64,000 bases of DNA from Paroedura picta (taxonomy: Eukaryota; Chordata; Lepidosauria; Squamata; Gekkonidae). The stretch spans positions 60,566,318-60,630,317 of the forward strand of contig NC_135372.1 of assembly GCF_049243985.1 (NCBI RefSeq), read 5' to 3'. Under the pieces are notes generated by a model. The model saw nothing but the letters and a program-made list of their open reading frames with translations, did not search any database and was not told where the DNA came from. How positions within the stretch are numbered: the first letter of the stretch is position 1; each line of letters opens with the position of its first letter. The position numbers were made by a program, and so were the translations under genes. Positions 34,011 through 47,539 of this stretch are shown one piece after another.

Positions 34011-36691
34011 CAATGTCAGGAAAAAGAAATGCCTCATTAAGATTGCACACATGACATGTTTCCTTACAGAGTCCGATCAGAACATTAGAATCATTGATAC
34101 TTACTTGATTAGATCTTATACTCCCATTTCAGAAATCTCAGAGCCTTCTGCAGGCACGAAAGTTTTTCTTGTGGGATTGTAGTCTGCCAACAAAAAGCTT
34201 GTGCTGGCAGAAGCTTCTACCATTAGCAGAGTCTAGAATCCAACCCATTATCTTTAATGATGCATCAGTTCTGTCGATATAAATGATATTTATATGAAAT
34301 ACAAAAGCATAAGTAATCATCACATTCTGTGTGCAGAAAAAAATAGCAGTTTGGTGACAGAATAACTAGGCAAGTAATGGAAAGTTTCTGCAATAGAAAA
34401 CTTGCTGCAAAAGCAAGCCAGCACACGCAGTATTGTCCTGGACAAGAGGCGATTTTATCTCTGCTGTTGCCAGCACGGAGAATAGCAAGAACATACTATG
34501 ATATTAAGCATCGCTGTCCGAGATAAGCAGAAAGAGAGTGACATGAAACTGGATCCACAGGCAGATGGAGGGTGTTGGAGGTGTACTGTCAGAGACAAAC
34601 AGGTCAGCAAAAGTGTATTGCTTTCGCCTTAGGAGCTATCAACTGGTTTCTGCTGGTTGGAAGCTGTGCAAAACAAAGGCTCCTTCTCTCCTCAGGACTT
34701 AAAAAAAAGTGAAAGGCGAGGGAGGAGAAAGAAAAGAAATGGGAGGACTAAAAGGAATATAACAACGGGATTGTATTCGCCAGCAGGGTAAAGGACTCAC
34801 ACCACAAATTACTAAACTGAGCAGCTTTCCCAGGATATTGACTTTGCTCATGCTCTATGTCTGAGCCTTATTCCAGTAACTGAAGGGGCAGAGCGGGGGA
34901 TCCCCTGGATCAGAAAAGGGGAGCAACTTTGCATTTCTCTTAGCACCAAAACTATGGGTTTGAACCACAAAGAGAATGGCTCCTGTAGAAATTAGTTGCC
35001 CTAAGGCCTTTCATCCTTTTAAACTGCTGTTTTCCCAACACCTTTTATGAATATCTTCAAAGTTAACCAATCGGCTTGCCTTTGTCTACTTCATAAGCCA
35101 TAACAAAGCCAGAAAAATATGTGTTACTATAGTGTTTTAACTGTTAATTCAACACAAACATTATCATGACATTGGGGGGAGGGGGTCTGTTCCACAAAGT
35201 CAGTACCATATCATGCATATGCCTGTCCTTGACTGTTTTGCATTCTGTTGGCTTATTATACATTGTGGATTGTTGTTTGTACCATTTTACACATGCTGGA
35301 ATGCTAAAACACCTCAAGCAATTTGCTGGAAAGATGACTAAGAAATTATCCAAATAAAAATTTAGTGTGTGTGCGGGGGGGGGGGGTGTATCCAAGAAAT
35401 TCCTTAATCATTCTGCAGGTGTATCTTCAAGATTTTAACTTGTCTTGTGTGATGCGATATGAAATGAGTCCTGGCCATGTCCACCACTTTTTAAATGTCC
35501 TTTCTACATTGGTTCTTTATTTGGAAATGATCACTGTCATGGGTTTTCCATGTGTGAGCCAGTTACTCTCAACTCCTCATTCCAAGAAAGGGAAGGACAA
35601 GCTTGTCCTGCTATAAAGTGGTGATCAGTTTTACATGTTGGTTTGCTCACTGCCACTGGACATAAGGATAACAAAGCCACTAATCACAAAGTGGAAAGAT
35701 AGCCTTGTTTTCATTTCAGATGCAAATGGATGATGGGACAAAAGGGCAGGGGCAGGGCTTTTGCAGTAATGTCACAGTCACTGACCAATTGGTGCTAATA
35801 AAGATCATCCCCTATAGCAGGATAAAGGCTACATTGGGCTGGCAGAGGAAGCAGTCGTTGCAAAGCAATGGAAGAACAACTGACATATGTTAAGTGCCCC
35901 GAGTTTTGCATATAAAATGTCTAACAATAATAATTTTAGATTTCCAACTTGAGCTAGAGCCCACTCTGAACGCCAGCAACAGCTGTTATCTGATTGGCAC
36001 ATGAATAAAAGGGCTGCTTTTAATTAACAGGAACCTTGCCAGAATGGCATGAGTAATACTTCACCCACTTTTCCTCTGACCTTAACTGACTCAACACAGG
36101 AGGGTTTTTTTTGTTCTTGCTAACCAACAGCCACAAAGCACCAATATGACAATCACGTAATAAAGGCACAGACAGAACCCTTGTTTCTAGAGTCTAGGCA
36201 AATTCAGCAAGGGGAATCTTTTCTCCACCAGATGGAGTAGTGGTGCCCCACCATTTTAAGAGCCTTTGGGTTTGTTTGGTGCTGTTTTAAAGATCAGTGG
36301 GGGTCAATCTTCATGAAAGTAAAATTCAGTTGTATTTGTTAGTAGCTTCTAGGACCAATTTTTGACTAGGGTGCCCTGTTTCTTAGATGGCTCACGTAAC
36401 ATAGTGGGTGCAGAAGTTTATGTCTGTCTCCAGTAGTGTTTATTTGCTGTTTCATGTGAACACCAAAATATGTGTCAAGTCTTCTGCTTGCTCGCTCGCT
36501 TGCTCACTTTCCTGTCCCATTAAATATATGGAGATGCTTTCCCCCATATACTCAATTATATATACTCAACCTCCTCCTATCTCCTTCCAATTCCCAACAT
36601 AGTAAAGCAAGTCTACCCTGTTATCTCAATTATGTGTATGTGCATTCTTACCTTTGGATAGTCCCTTTTATTTTAGCAGAGGTAGGACAGA

Positions 36692-36693
<2 letters not shown>

Positions 36694-36776
<83 letters not shown>
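36694..36776. repeat. (GAAA)n microsatellite
   Basis: About 20 uninterrupted GAAA units. Confidence 0.97.
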
Positions 36777-39700
36777 GGGAAACTGCACAAGCATGTTTCC
36801 ATGTAGTAAATATGTTATTTTACGGAATAAATGTAATGATTAAAAACCAAGGTATTATTCAAAATGTTTTCTATGATTATTTTTATGTAAAACTTTCCAG
36901 CATTCTGCAGTAACAATCTCTGTGTATGCTGCAAACATAATGTTTTCAGTATTTTGAAAGTTTTTCAAGTTTGTTGCTCAAATGTGGGTACATTTGTTCA
37001 CAGTTATTCTGACATTTGGGCTTGTATCCATCAAGATCCACTCCCAAAACAGAGCAGCACTTGCCATTTCCCTCCCCCACTGTCACCCCCTGAAATAGTT
37101 TCTGGGAGTCCTGTTTCTCACATGGCTCATGTAACATGGTGGATCCAGAAGTTTACGGCTGTCTCTGGCATAGTGTTATTTGCAGTTTCATGTGAACAAA
37201 ACTAAGGGGACATGTTTCATAACTGTGTCCAATAGTAGAATTTTGTATATCAGCAAGTTGCAAATGATACATTTTCTATTCTTAAAGGAATAAAGCTTAG
37301 GTTTGATAACATCACTATTGCTCATACCTCGCTACCTCTGAAGATGTACATTTTTCCATGGCATCACTGTTTCAAAAAAAGCTGGAACTACGATCAAGTG
37401 GAAAGCATATAGCTGACTATGAGAGGGGAAGCAGGGAGGAGTTTGGCAAATGGGGTAAGGAGAGTTGGTTTTAATTAAAGCATTTGTCTCCAAGAGGATG
37501 TAGAGAGAGGGACAAGTTGGCATTTAGGATCTTTACCAAAGCTACACTCACGGTCTTCAATTTTCTCACATCCAGGAGCCACCATGAAACCCCCAGGTGG
37601 CGGCATAGAAGAAAACTGAGCTGCAAGCTGTGAGAGAAAGTCTTGTTGCATCAGTTGTGACAGAAAGAGGAGGGGGCTGGATACTCCACCTGGATGTGGA
37701 GCATAGAGATTGCCAGGTAAGGTTGGAAAGGCTGGGTGGGAAATAGAAAGAAGTGAGGGAGCACTTTTATGGGTGGGGCAGTCTCTGAGCTTGCCAGCAT
37801 TCTTCATCTCTCAGTGGATTCATCATTCTTCATCTCTCACCCTCCTACTGATTCTTTCAGAGGGTGTTGCACCCTTCCTCTCTACTAGCAGCAAGGTCTT
37901 TTTAAAAAAGCAGTCCAAAAAAAGTCAGCAGTAGAGGGAGGCTTGTAACCTAGCAAGTGGGGCTTCTTCATCCATGACACATGAAATATGTTATGTTATT
38001 GAAAAGCAGCCTGCTTTGTTGTAACTGGAAAGCCAATACAGATTTTTGTTGTAAAAACATGTTAAGATATGAAATAAGTTCTTTGGTTGCTTAAAAATTT
38101 AAGTCACTTGTTATGTCAATCCGGAATCGCTGGGTACTGAACCATAAGCCAGAAGACTGAATTTTTCCTAGGTTTCATATTAACATTCAGATTTCCAAAG
38201 AAAAGATTGCTCAATTATTTCCTCTGTAATCTGCATTTAATCAGATGACATTTGTCAAGCAAGATTCCTAACTCTGCCCACTGGAATGATGAGGGCTGCT
38301 ATTTGGAACACAAGTATATATGGGGTATTGGATGTGAGCCCTCTGCTAAGGAAAGTCAAGGTTCAGGGGTTTCCAGGGATGTGTTCACTACGATTTCAGC
38401 ATTCCAGTAGTGCCTAACTAAAAACATCTTTAACTTGCATACCTGGTGGTAACCTTCTTCAGAATTAAGAAAAATAGTATGTCTTGTTTGCTAGTTTTGG
38501 AAAGATTCATCCCATTCTCTTATTTTTGGGCAGGAATTCTCTTCCTCTGCCCTTGCATAACATTACTTAACAACTCCAAAATATACAGAGCAAAGATCCA
38601 AAATGAGCAAAAATAAAATTTTTATCCAAGTTCCATTGACATAACACATTTAATTTTGATTATGGAAAAAATGCAAAGAACTATATTTGTGTCCAAACAA
38701 GAAGCTAAAATGTGCTGGGGGGGCAGTATTTGTCAGATTTCCCCTTATGCAAGACGAAGGACATTTTGAGAAAGAGATCAGATGGAAATGAAGACTTCCT
38801 AATATCTAAATTGGCTATGTTCTGTCCAGAATACATAAGGGAATATAGAAGGGCAAAAGGTGACTCATTCCGTACTCCCACTTTCTCACCATAGGCCAAG
38901 TATGTTTTATCTGTAGCATCTGAAGCATGCACCCAGAAATTTCAGCCAGCTGTAGATCAGAGGTTATGCTGTTGCAGAAGGAAAAAGTTACTACTCTTTA
39001 AAACGGCACAATACTCCTGTTGTGGTGTTTTAAAGAGTAACAAGCTTTCTTCTAACATAAATTTTGATGGGCAAGAACATATTTTGTTAGACGTATTTAG
39101 TGAGGATTTGTTTTATCTGAGACAAGTAAAGCAACCCTTAAAATCTCCCCAGTCATGTGTACACCTTGGAAGAAGCTTAACGCTACAAGAAATGCAAAGA
39201 TCTAAGCACCCAGTTTCCATTACAGGCTTAAAAAATAGAGACGATGACAAAAGTGAATGAAGATGGAATGGATGCATCATTGTTGCAGTCTTCCCACTGG
39301 GCTCCCACAAGTTATACATGGGGGGAAATGATTTGTTCAGTGACGGAGTTCTTTGTACTGGGATAACTTTGATGATCCATAGATTGGCTTGAGTAGTTCT
39401 GTCCTGAGAGCTTCCAGAACTCAAGGAGAAGCATCACAGGAATCAAGATTGAGGGTTGAGTGAAACTCCATTCATCAGCTTTATTATCTTTTTTCACCTA
39501 CAATTCAGGGTGAGTTGGGCATTTAATCTTTGTCCCTCCTAGCTGCTGCTGGCTTGGCAGTCAATACTGGTAGTTCTAGAGTCAGCTGAAGATAGGGAGC
39601 CAAAACTGATAGGAAAAGCTTGTTTGGTCAGTGCAGAGATCGTTCAGCTATTATTTCCATGGCTGATACAGCCTGATAAATCAGTCACCTGAACTGGTTG

Positions 39701-40697
39701 TGCCTTGTCAGCATAATGTATATGAGGCAATGGCTACTGATTATATGTTGTTCTCCAAGGCACTTTTGATTATATGTTGTTCTCTGTTTATATGTTTGTT
39801 CTCCAAGGCACAGAAGACACCAAGGGTGATTATGAGGCTGAAATGCAGCTCCCCCTCCCCCCCCCCAAAATGATGCTTTTAAAATGCTGTGCTCTGTGCT
39901 ATTGGCACCAGGGTGCCACAGAAAAATATGGAGAGCAGACAGAAAAAGCAGGAACTCTGTAGAAGAGAGAACAGGAAAAATAATTCTCTTTTTGGGTGTA
40001 TTTGTGAGTGTGTGTGAACATGCACATGTGTGTCTGTATTAACTAACCATCAGAGAAAGAATTTCCCAAGTGCTGATGATTCAGCAGGGGATGAAGTAGA
40101 ACCCAGTAGGAAAATACAACTTCTCTCACTCAGGGTGTATGCGTTTGAGAGTGTGTTGCTGAGGAGATGACTTTATTGCCTAAAAACTCAATCTACAAGT
40201 TTCCAAAGAGAGATTCTATGCAAGTGCAAAGTGCATTTCTGTAGAACACAAAGTAACAACAAGATTTTCCCTCTCATTGTACATTCAAGGGATCAAGTCC
40301 CCCTCCCTCCAAGAGGTTTTCTACTAAACATGGATTTCTTTTTTTAGTTTTTTGGGGGGATTCACATAGATTTAATGGTTAAATAAGGCATAAGGGGGGG
40401 TGACATGATTATTTTTACAGACAAGGCAGTGAAATTTTTGCCATGTGGAGGCCCTGGATTCCTTAGAGTAACATTCTTTCTAGCCAAAACCAAGCAGTAG
40501 AGTTGAGGAATGTTTTCCTTCAAAGTACCGCACCATCAGGAAATAACAAAATGCCGCTTCTTCAATCTAATCACATCCTTCCATATGTTGTGGTATCGTG
40601 GTTAAGGGATAGAATCAAGTCTGGGAGTGTCTAAGCCCCCTCTGCCATCAACCTTTATTGGGTGATTCTGGACCAGTCTTGTTCATCCTGTTTGGTG

Positions 40698-40975
40698 AGA
40701 GCCAGTTTGGTGTAGTGGTTAGGAGTGCAGACTTCTAATTTGGCATGCCAGGTTCAATTCTGTGCTCCCCCACATGCAACCAGCTGGGTGACCTTGGGCT
40801 CGCCACGGCACTGATAAAACTGTTCCGACTGGGCAGTGAAAGCAGGGCTCTCTCAGCCTCACCCACCCCACAGGGTGTCTGTTGTGGGGAGAGGAATAGG
40901 AAGGTGACTGTAAGCCGCTTTGAGCATCCTTCGGGTAGGGAAAAGCGGCATATAAGAACCAACTCTTTTTCTTCT
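40698..40975 (+). mobile_element. tRNA-type SINE, second family, well preserved
   Basis: Begins AGCCAGTTTGGTGTAGTGGT, has B-box GGTTCAATTC, then CCAGCTGGGTGACCTTGGGC, CACAGGGTGTCTGTTGTGGG and AAAGCGGCATATAAGAACC, and ends in a CTTCTTCAT-rich tail. It is the clearest copy of this family in the window. Confidence 0.82.
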
Positions 40976-41540
40976 TCATCATCCTGACCAACCTCTCAGG
41001 GTTGTTAGGAGGATATCATGGAAGGACCATGAACTTGGAGGGAAGAATAATCTATAACACTCAATCATAAAATTCAAATTAAACCTGATCATGGAGGCAT
41101 GATGACATATATATGTTTTTATGCATGCTTGATTTGCCCAATTTGGGAGGAGAGGATCACCTAGTGTTTCCCCAGGATAGCATTATTCGAATTGTTAAAT
41201 TTCATGTTCTCGATTCTGCAAGCCAGGCATGAAGAATCTATTTATTGTTGGTCTGTGTTTTCTCACAGCTGATGCTAATTGTGCTCTGTAGCAATTAGCT
41301 GCCCTTCAGAGTAAATGGTTCTAAAACTTTCAATTAAGGTTAAGCAGATTAAACAGCTGAAGCCCACCAAGAGTGACAGCATACTAAAATCTTCTGTGTT
41401 CTCTCTTTGGAGAAGGATGTTCTGCTTTTTCCTGCCTTAACCATTAGCCCAGAGTGAGAGGTTAACTTAGAGCAGGTACTTTATACCCCTCTGCTGTAAG
41501 TTTATCACACACTTGTATTCAATATCTTTCCCTTCTTCAT

Positions 41541-41955
41541 AATTCGTTAAGGGCTAAGGGGGCGGAGAGTGGGCGGGACAACCCCTTCCGATTGGCCCCT
41601 CACCCGGACAGACAGCAGTTCTAGCCAATCAGGTGAGGGCACAATCTAGGCTCTCACCAGGACAGGCCAGAAAGGCTTCTAGGCCCTCACCAGGACAGGC
41701 CAGAAAGCGATGGGAAAGCGGCAGGACACCATGAGTAAATAAGGAGGCCTTCCCCTTGGGCCTAGAAGCACACCCAGGTGTGCTTCTAGGCCCGAGAGGT
41801 AGGCCATGCCACCGCCGGGGGGGGGGGGGAAGCAGGCCTTCCCCCACCACGCCCAGAAATGCCGCACCCGGGGCCAATGCCGTCTCTATGTGTCTGCTGG
41901 GCAGCCATGGAGGATGGGGGGGCTTTTCAAAGCCCATTATCACGAACGGGATTTG
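41541..41955. mobile_element. Probable non-autonomous DNA element, GC-rich
   Basis: A GC-rich block with weakly mirrored ends (TTCGTTAAGGGCTAAG at the left; TTCGTGATAATGGGCTTTG complemented at the right). It contains two near-identical tandem copies of CTCACCAGGACAGGCCAGAA, a 17-base-arm palindrome at 41758-41793 and a G homopolymer. No protein is recognisable. Confidence 0.45.
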
Positions 41956-42157
41956 AATCTAGTTTTAAATAAATAATATATACATATAGCAATAGTGTAG
42001 CATAGTAGTTAAAAGTACTAGATTGGAGAGACCTAGGTTCAGATCTCCATGTACCATGACACTGGGGGAGCTTCGGCCAATAACTGTCCCTCTCTGCCTG
42101 GCCGACCTTACAAGAATTGTGCAGATAAACTGGAAGAATGGACAGATCAAGATGGGT

Positions 42158-42270
42158 AGCGGTATCAATCTGTCTGTAGCAGGAGAAAAAAGCAAGAGTC
42201 CAGTAGCACTTTAAAAACTAACAAAATTTGTGGCGGTTATGAGCTTTTGTGAGTCACATCTCTCGGTAGA
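42158..42270 (-). mobile_element. Dispersed repeat copy
   Basis: The minus strand contains the AAAGTGCTACTGGACTCTTG motif and CAAAAGCTCATAACC of the family also seen at 46862 and 58975. Confidence 0.5.
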
Positions 42271-42781
42271 AATGGGTGACTTTTACCAGTACTTTTTCAA
42301 AGTTAAGTGGAATAACTAAGTTCCGCTCTGCTTGTTTCTGACAGAATCCAAGCCTAGGAGTCTAAACCTTTCCTCCAAGAACCTCAAGGTAGCATAAATG
42401 GTCTCCCTGCACATTTTACCTTCACAACGAGAGGCAGGTTAGGCAGACATTGACTGTTTCATTCAGTAAGCTTTATGGTAGACTGAGGCATTTGTTGTAT
42501 ACATTTCCAACTGTTGTCTGAAGAGATACAACCCAGAGCCAGGCTTATCACCCTCAGTGAGAACTAGGCTGAAGCCTCAAAATATATATTGGTTTTAGGG
42601 CAAGGATAGGCAACCAATTCAGTACTGATTATCAGAGTTGCGTGGTAATAACAATGCTATTCAGGCATAGGAACACATTGCCACTTCCTTCCAACATCCC
42701 AAACTAGATCATGCACAGCATACGTATTGTCCATGGAGGCAAGGTCTCTACCGCACTGCTTCTTTCTCTTTTTCCTGAATA

Positions 42782-42862
42782 AAATTTTAGTCATGTTCGG
42801 ATGGCCACTGTAGAAAATGATGGACTAATAGACCTTTGGTCTGCTCCAGCAGGCTTCTTTGT
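42782..42862 (+). mobile_element. CR1-like 3' end fragment
   Basis: Contains TGGACTAATAGACCTTTGGT, CTGCTCCAGCAGGC and TTACGTTC, similar to the 3' end of reptile CR1-type LINEs. Short and diverged. Confidence 0.45.
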
Positions 42863-44222
42863 TACGTTCAGACAGTATTTCCTTTATTAATGTTTATATC
42901 CAATCTTGCCATGCATGTTCAATGCAACTATGTTGATAGGGTTATGTTGCTTTCAAAAAGTGGTAGGCCTGGAAAAATCTTGAAAAAATATAACCATTAG
43001 AATCACCAACAAACAAACAAAACAATGAAGTTGGGCTTTTCAAACACTTGCCTTGATTCCAGTTCTTCAGCATATGTTGCTATGAAATGTTCGAACACCA
43101 AGTGGGCCAGCAACACCCCCCCCCCCAATGCACTGTGCAAAACCAATCATCATATTGGAGAGAAAATGAAAGTAATTCAGCACAACCGTTCTGTTTTTGA
43201 CATATTGGTGTTTTTCTTTCACTCAGGATGCATGGGGCAAATGGGTCGCACAAATGAATTATGAGCCCAGCTGTGATTTTGTATTGCTGCTGCTAGCTTT
43301 GGATCATATGGTTTGAAAAAATACAAAAAAAATTATTTAGTTATGCCTTTGAGTATTCTGACCCCCATTTCTATTATTATCATTTTTAAGACTGTAAGCT
43401 TCTTTAGTGAGAACTCTGTAATTATAATTTGAAGAGTTTCTAGCGGTAGCTTATTTCTAGATGTTTTATTTCACAGATAGAGCATTTATTTGTTCTTCTT
43501 ATTATTATTCTATTTATTTCCCGCGGCTGCAAGCAAGCCATCTTGTGGCAGGTTACAAAATAAAACCCCCACATAAAAACATACAATTTCCATGTTAAAT
43601 GTACCCCAGCAGCAGACTATCTCCAGTCCTTTTGCCCTTCTTTGATGTCATTTAGTTCAACATTTGAAGCACATTGGCTTAGATCCTGCCTAAAACTGTA
43701 GGTGATGGGACAGAATTTCTGTCCTCACGTGTTCAACTTTGCATACTCTGTCCAAAAAGAGCCCCTAATGACCCCAGAAATGCAGCTCCAGGGCAATGAG
43801 GAATCACTAACAGAAGCTAGGGAATCAGAGGTCTACCATGGGAAAGGGAAATCAACAAAAATCCCCCTTCCATCTGGAAATTTTAGGCAGGATCCAAGCC
43901 AATTTGTTTAGTTTCCTTTCTCATCAACAAGGCAATGAGATTATTATGTAAACAAAAAAGGATTTAGGTGGATTTATCTGGAATGATGGATAGTGTGTCT
44001 GGCTTACTTACACTGATGTACTTCATATAAATAAGCTGGCACAAAGCCTGTATTCTACTCAGCAAACTAAATACAAACTTGATTTACACCTATACGCACA
44101 CTGCATGAAATGGCTCAAGGAGCAGGATTGGTCATTGTCAAAGAACCACACTAATAGGGAAGAAATAAATTCAGGATAGCTTATTTACCTTCTTTACAAA
44201 AAGTGGGCCGAGTCATTTAAGT

Positions 44223-44359
44223 CAGGGGTAGTGAACCTGTGGTCCTCCAGATGTCCATGGACTACAATTCCCATGAACCCCTGCGAGCAAATGCTGGCAG
44301 GGGCTCATGGGAATTGTAGTCCATGAACATCTGGAAGACCACAGGTTCACTACCCCTGA
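44223..44359. mobile_element. Palindromic hAT-like MITE (family CAGGGRTAGT), second copy
   Basis: CAGGGGTAGTGAACC and its mirror GGTTCACTACCCCTG bound a 137-bp hairpin sharing GATGTCCATGGACTACAATT with the copy at 16993. Flanking 8-mers match at 6 of 8 positions. Confidence 0.75.
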
Positions 44360-44579
44360 CTTAAGGAATTGGTCTGAAATGGAAGAAAATCAGCCATAAG
44401 GATTCAGAAAAAGACAATATTCAGACAGTCGTCAGATTTTGGAATCCTCCATTTTATAGTTGTTTCTTTGCTTAGTTCTTTTCATGCACCATTATAATGG
44501 CCTGATAAAAATAATAGTATCATGAATAGGGTATGAACCTGGAGGATGTCCAGCGTCCATACTAAATTCTGTACAGCCT

Positions 44580-44925
44580 TCAAATGTGAAGTTTGATGTT
44601 CTGATCACACCTACCTTTGATTGCTGTAATGTACCTAACACAGGCTGCCTTTGGTAAATGCCTGGATTCTTTAACTGGTTCTAAATAGGATGGTCAGGCT
44701 ATCAACAGGGACTCTTGGCCCAATCCAAGTTTTAGCTAATGCTTTTGAGCCTTTATATTGCCACATGTATTACTGCTGTTTTATGACTACTGCTTTTGAC
44801 TTCTACCGCAACATGTTGTTGTTTTTATGCTCCTTCAGTGAGTTTTTATCAACAATTTTATAGCTGCTTTTTATGGTTTTATTGGGTGGCCTATAAATTT
44901 TCTAAATAAATCAGTGGAGTAAATC
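44580..44925 (+). mobile_element. Degenerate L2-like LINE 3' fragment
   Basis: The order of motifs follows L2 reverse transcriptase: a segment like TTTGATTGCTGTAATG, then CTTTAACTGGTTCTAAATAG, then a 3' end TTATTGGGTGGCCTATAAAT with TCTAAATAAATC. No frame is intact. Confidence 0.5.
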
Positions 44926-45171
44926 AAATCCCCAGGGAGTACTTTTAATTTTGCTGATGGTTACAAAAAGACCCTTGAGTTTCACCGCAATTGTATTTAC
45001 TGCCTATGAGTCTCCAGTCATGATTCAAGGAGATGGTTATATCCATGCACCAAAGACATAAAAAACACCTAGGCAACGCATTACATCAGGAGTGCTTCTT
45101 TCTCCTTCATAAGTCTCAGTAGAAAACTCTATTCCAGATACCACTTATATGTTTGGTTAGGGGAGACAGTA

Positions 45172-45297
45172 GGGCTCATTATACACACATTGGATAATAC
45201 AATTCCACTTTTGCAACTGGATTTTCCTGTGCAGAACAGGAAAATCTACTTCTAAAGTGCATTGTAAGTGCATTATCCAATGTGTGCATAATGGGTC
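45172..45297. mobile_element. MITE with TIR CATTATRCACACATTGGATA
   Basis: The left end ATTATACACACATTGGATAA and the right end ATTATCCAATGTGTGCATAA are inverted repeats. The interior has AAAATCTACTTCTAAAGTGC. A second copy is at 53963-54093 with the same interior, so this is a real family. Confidence 0.75.
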
Positions 45298-45668
45298 TGG
45301 ACCAATGATGCCAGTGGGTACCTTTGCTATATAAATTCCTTCCTATGAAGGTCAATCCAAGCCTATCCCACATACAGCCCCCCCCGACCTTGATCCAAAC
45401 TAAATATCATAAGACAAATCATTCTGCTTGCTGTTACCATGAATCTACAGTAAAAAAAAATAATGCCCTGTTTATTGCTGTTTTATGACTAATGTTTTTT
45501 TCTGTGGCAAATGTAACTCATCAGAGAATAAAGCTAGGAGATTCAAATTTGGCCACCAGCTACAGGACGATTGTGGGAATTTCAGGGACAAAATCGAAAG
45601 GCATGTAAATATCCTGGCCAGGTGAGACACCCCCCCCCATGTTATTTTTTATTATTTAAACAATTAAA

Positions 45669-45687
45669 TAATAATAATAATAATAAT
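45669..45687. repeat. (AAT)n short tandem repeat
   Basis: About six AAT units. Confidence 0.8.
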
Positions 45688-46861
45688 TGCAAAGGGAGCT
45701 GGGGGTCTGTTTGTGGAAGGCATAACTAATCAGAAAATTATGCTACACATTTGAAAACTGGCCACTAACTCCAGAATGACTAAAGCGGCAGTGCCAAAAA
45801 CTGAGGTAATTTGAACACCCTGAACAAGATTATGGTTCATGATAAGCAACATTCAATAGAAGAGCTCTTGAGCTATTGGTCATGTCTCTCTAATACTCAG
45901 ATCCCCAGTCTGCCATAGAAGGTTGCTGGATGACACTTTCTCAGCCAGGCCTACTCACAAGGTTGTTGTGATAATAAAATGGAGGACAGGAGAACAATGC
46001 CGCTATGGCCCTCACTGGGGATAAACACTGGGTATGTCATTTATTATATATCTCATTTTTAATGATATGAAAAAGAGTATGACATCTCCCATACAGCAAA
46101 TTTGCTATTACAAAGGGCTACTACATCCTCCACCAACACAATAAAACTGGTAACAAACCAGTGCCTGAAGTGGAAGTTCTGTTCCATGTGGACAGCCACT
46201 AAAACAAATTAATGCTCCATTATCACACATGTAAAGAGTGGAGGAGGTTGGGAAGAATCTTTTTACTACTTTGTTAGATCATGGGAAATATTATCTCTCC
46301 GCGCCTTCTCTTAATAATATTGAGAAAGGTTGAGAAAGTAGGAAAGAAATGAAAGAAAAGGGAGGTAAGGTTGTTTTATTTTGCTGCAATACATTAACTA
46401 CCAGTTTGCAAGATCTGGCTGAGGCAAAAAAAGAGTGTCTATATTGGAGAAAACAACTTTGTTAGCGGGTTACAGGCTGTAGCAGCCATTAGTCTGCTTC
46501 TCGTCTTGTTCCAATGATTGATTGATTGATGAGTTTAGCATGACTTGTTAGGCAAGTTTGCTTCAGTTTTGCAGAAGGGGAGCCTAGCCCATAGTCAGAG
46601 TGCTTTTTATTGTGCTCAGATTTCCCTGTGTCCTTGTGGCTGCAAGTGACTTATTTTCACAACTGGATAAGTATCTGCCATTAATCACCTACTTTACATT
46701 TTTATTGTCCCAATGTTTTTGTGAACGACAATCAAACCCAAAAGACTGATTTGCTTTTCTAGCAAAGAATTATCATACTGTATATTTGCATTCATGATGC
46801 TGTTTTCTAAGTTGCTACCAATTTACTTTCTCCTTATATCTGTACTCCTATGCTCCCTGTT

Positions 46862-46975
46862 CCATTGTCCGAGGAAGTGTGGATGCACATGAAAGCTCAC
46901 GCCTTGAATAAATCTTTGTTGGCCAACTCAAATGTTGTTGTGCTACTTCAAACTAACACAGCTATCCACTTGAAT
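46862..46975 (+). mobile_element. Dispersed repeat copy
   Basis: Contains GAAAGCTCACGCCTTGAATA, AATCTTTGTTGG and TGTGCTACTTCAAACTAACA, a motif set shared with the copies at 58975, 30524, 42158 and 59415. The terminal class is unknown to me. Confidence 0.6.
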
Positions 46976-47215
46976 GTAAAAAAAATCTTAACACAGCAAG
47001 TCATAATGTATGGCCCACAGTAGCAGGAAATATGTATCTCAAGAGCAGGAAGTGGCTTGCAAAAGTCAGAACGCTTCCACTTATTTGAAAGTGAACGCTT
47101 CTATAACAAATAGTACTAAGAGAACCAGCCAAATATCCTTTTGCTACACACTTAAACCAAGTCATTGACCATGATCCAGAAGACAACACTACATGCAATA
47201 GGTAGTTGACTACAG

Positions 47216-47530
47216 CAGTGTTCCCCAATCACCAAGCCGTGGCCCGGTACCGGGCCGTGGAGGCCATGGTACTGGGCCGCGGTGTGGGGGGGGGAAGCAC
47301 GGGCACCGACGTGCCAGCAGGCACACACCCCCCCGTGGCACACACGTGTGCTGCACCAGGAGCAATTGCTGCCTTCTGGCGCAGCAAGTGCTGCGCCACG
47401 GGGGGGGGAGGAAGGCGCACCTGCTGGTTTGCGGACACCAGCACCCACACCTCCCTCTCTCCCTCCCAGTCCCCGGGCCTCTCTCTCCCCCCCCCCTGGT
47501 CCCCAGCCTGAAAAAGGTTGGGGACCACTG
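47216..47530. mobile_element. hAT-like non-autonomous element with 8-bp duplication
   Basis: The ends are CAGTGTTCCCCAATC and GGTTGGGGACCACTG, the typical hAT inverted repeat. The flanks GACTACAG (47208-47215) and GACTAGAG (47531-47538) match at 7 of 8 positions. The interior is GC-rich with G/C homopolymers and long overlapping but meaningless open frames. It lies 517 bases beyond the LRRC8D stop codon. Confidence 0.8.
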
Positions 47531-47539
47531 GACTAGAGG

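Larger units (their letters stand above)
32956..40690. other. Intergenic spacer between ZNF326 and LRRC8D, left part
   Basis: Apart from the SINE at 33752 and the microsatellite at 36694, I see no gene. A short foldback (ACTCTTTAAAAC with its complement) lies at about 38992-39046. The rest is AT-rich and without clear signatures. Confidence 0.5.

Noticed and set aside
36472-36843. Open frame with repeated KERK residues
   Set aside because: Translation of the GAAA microsatellite.
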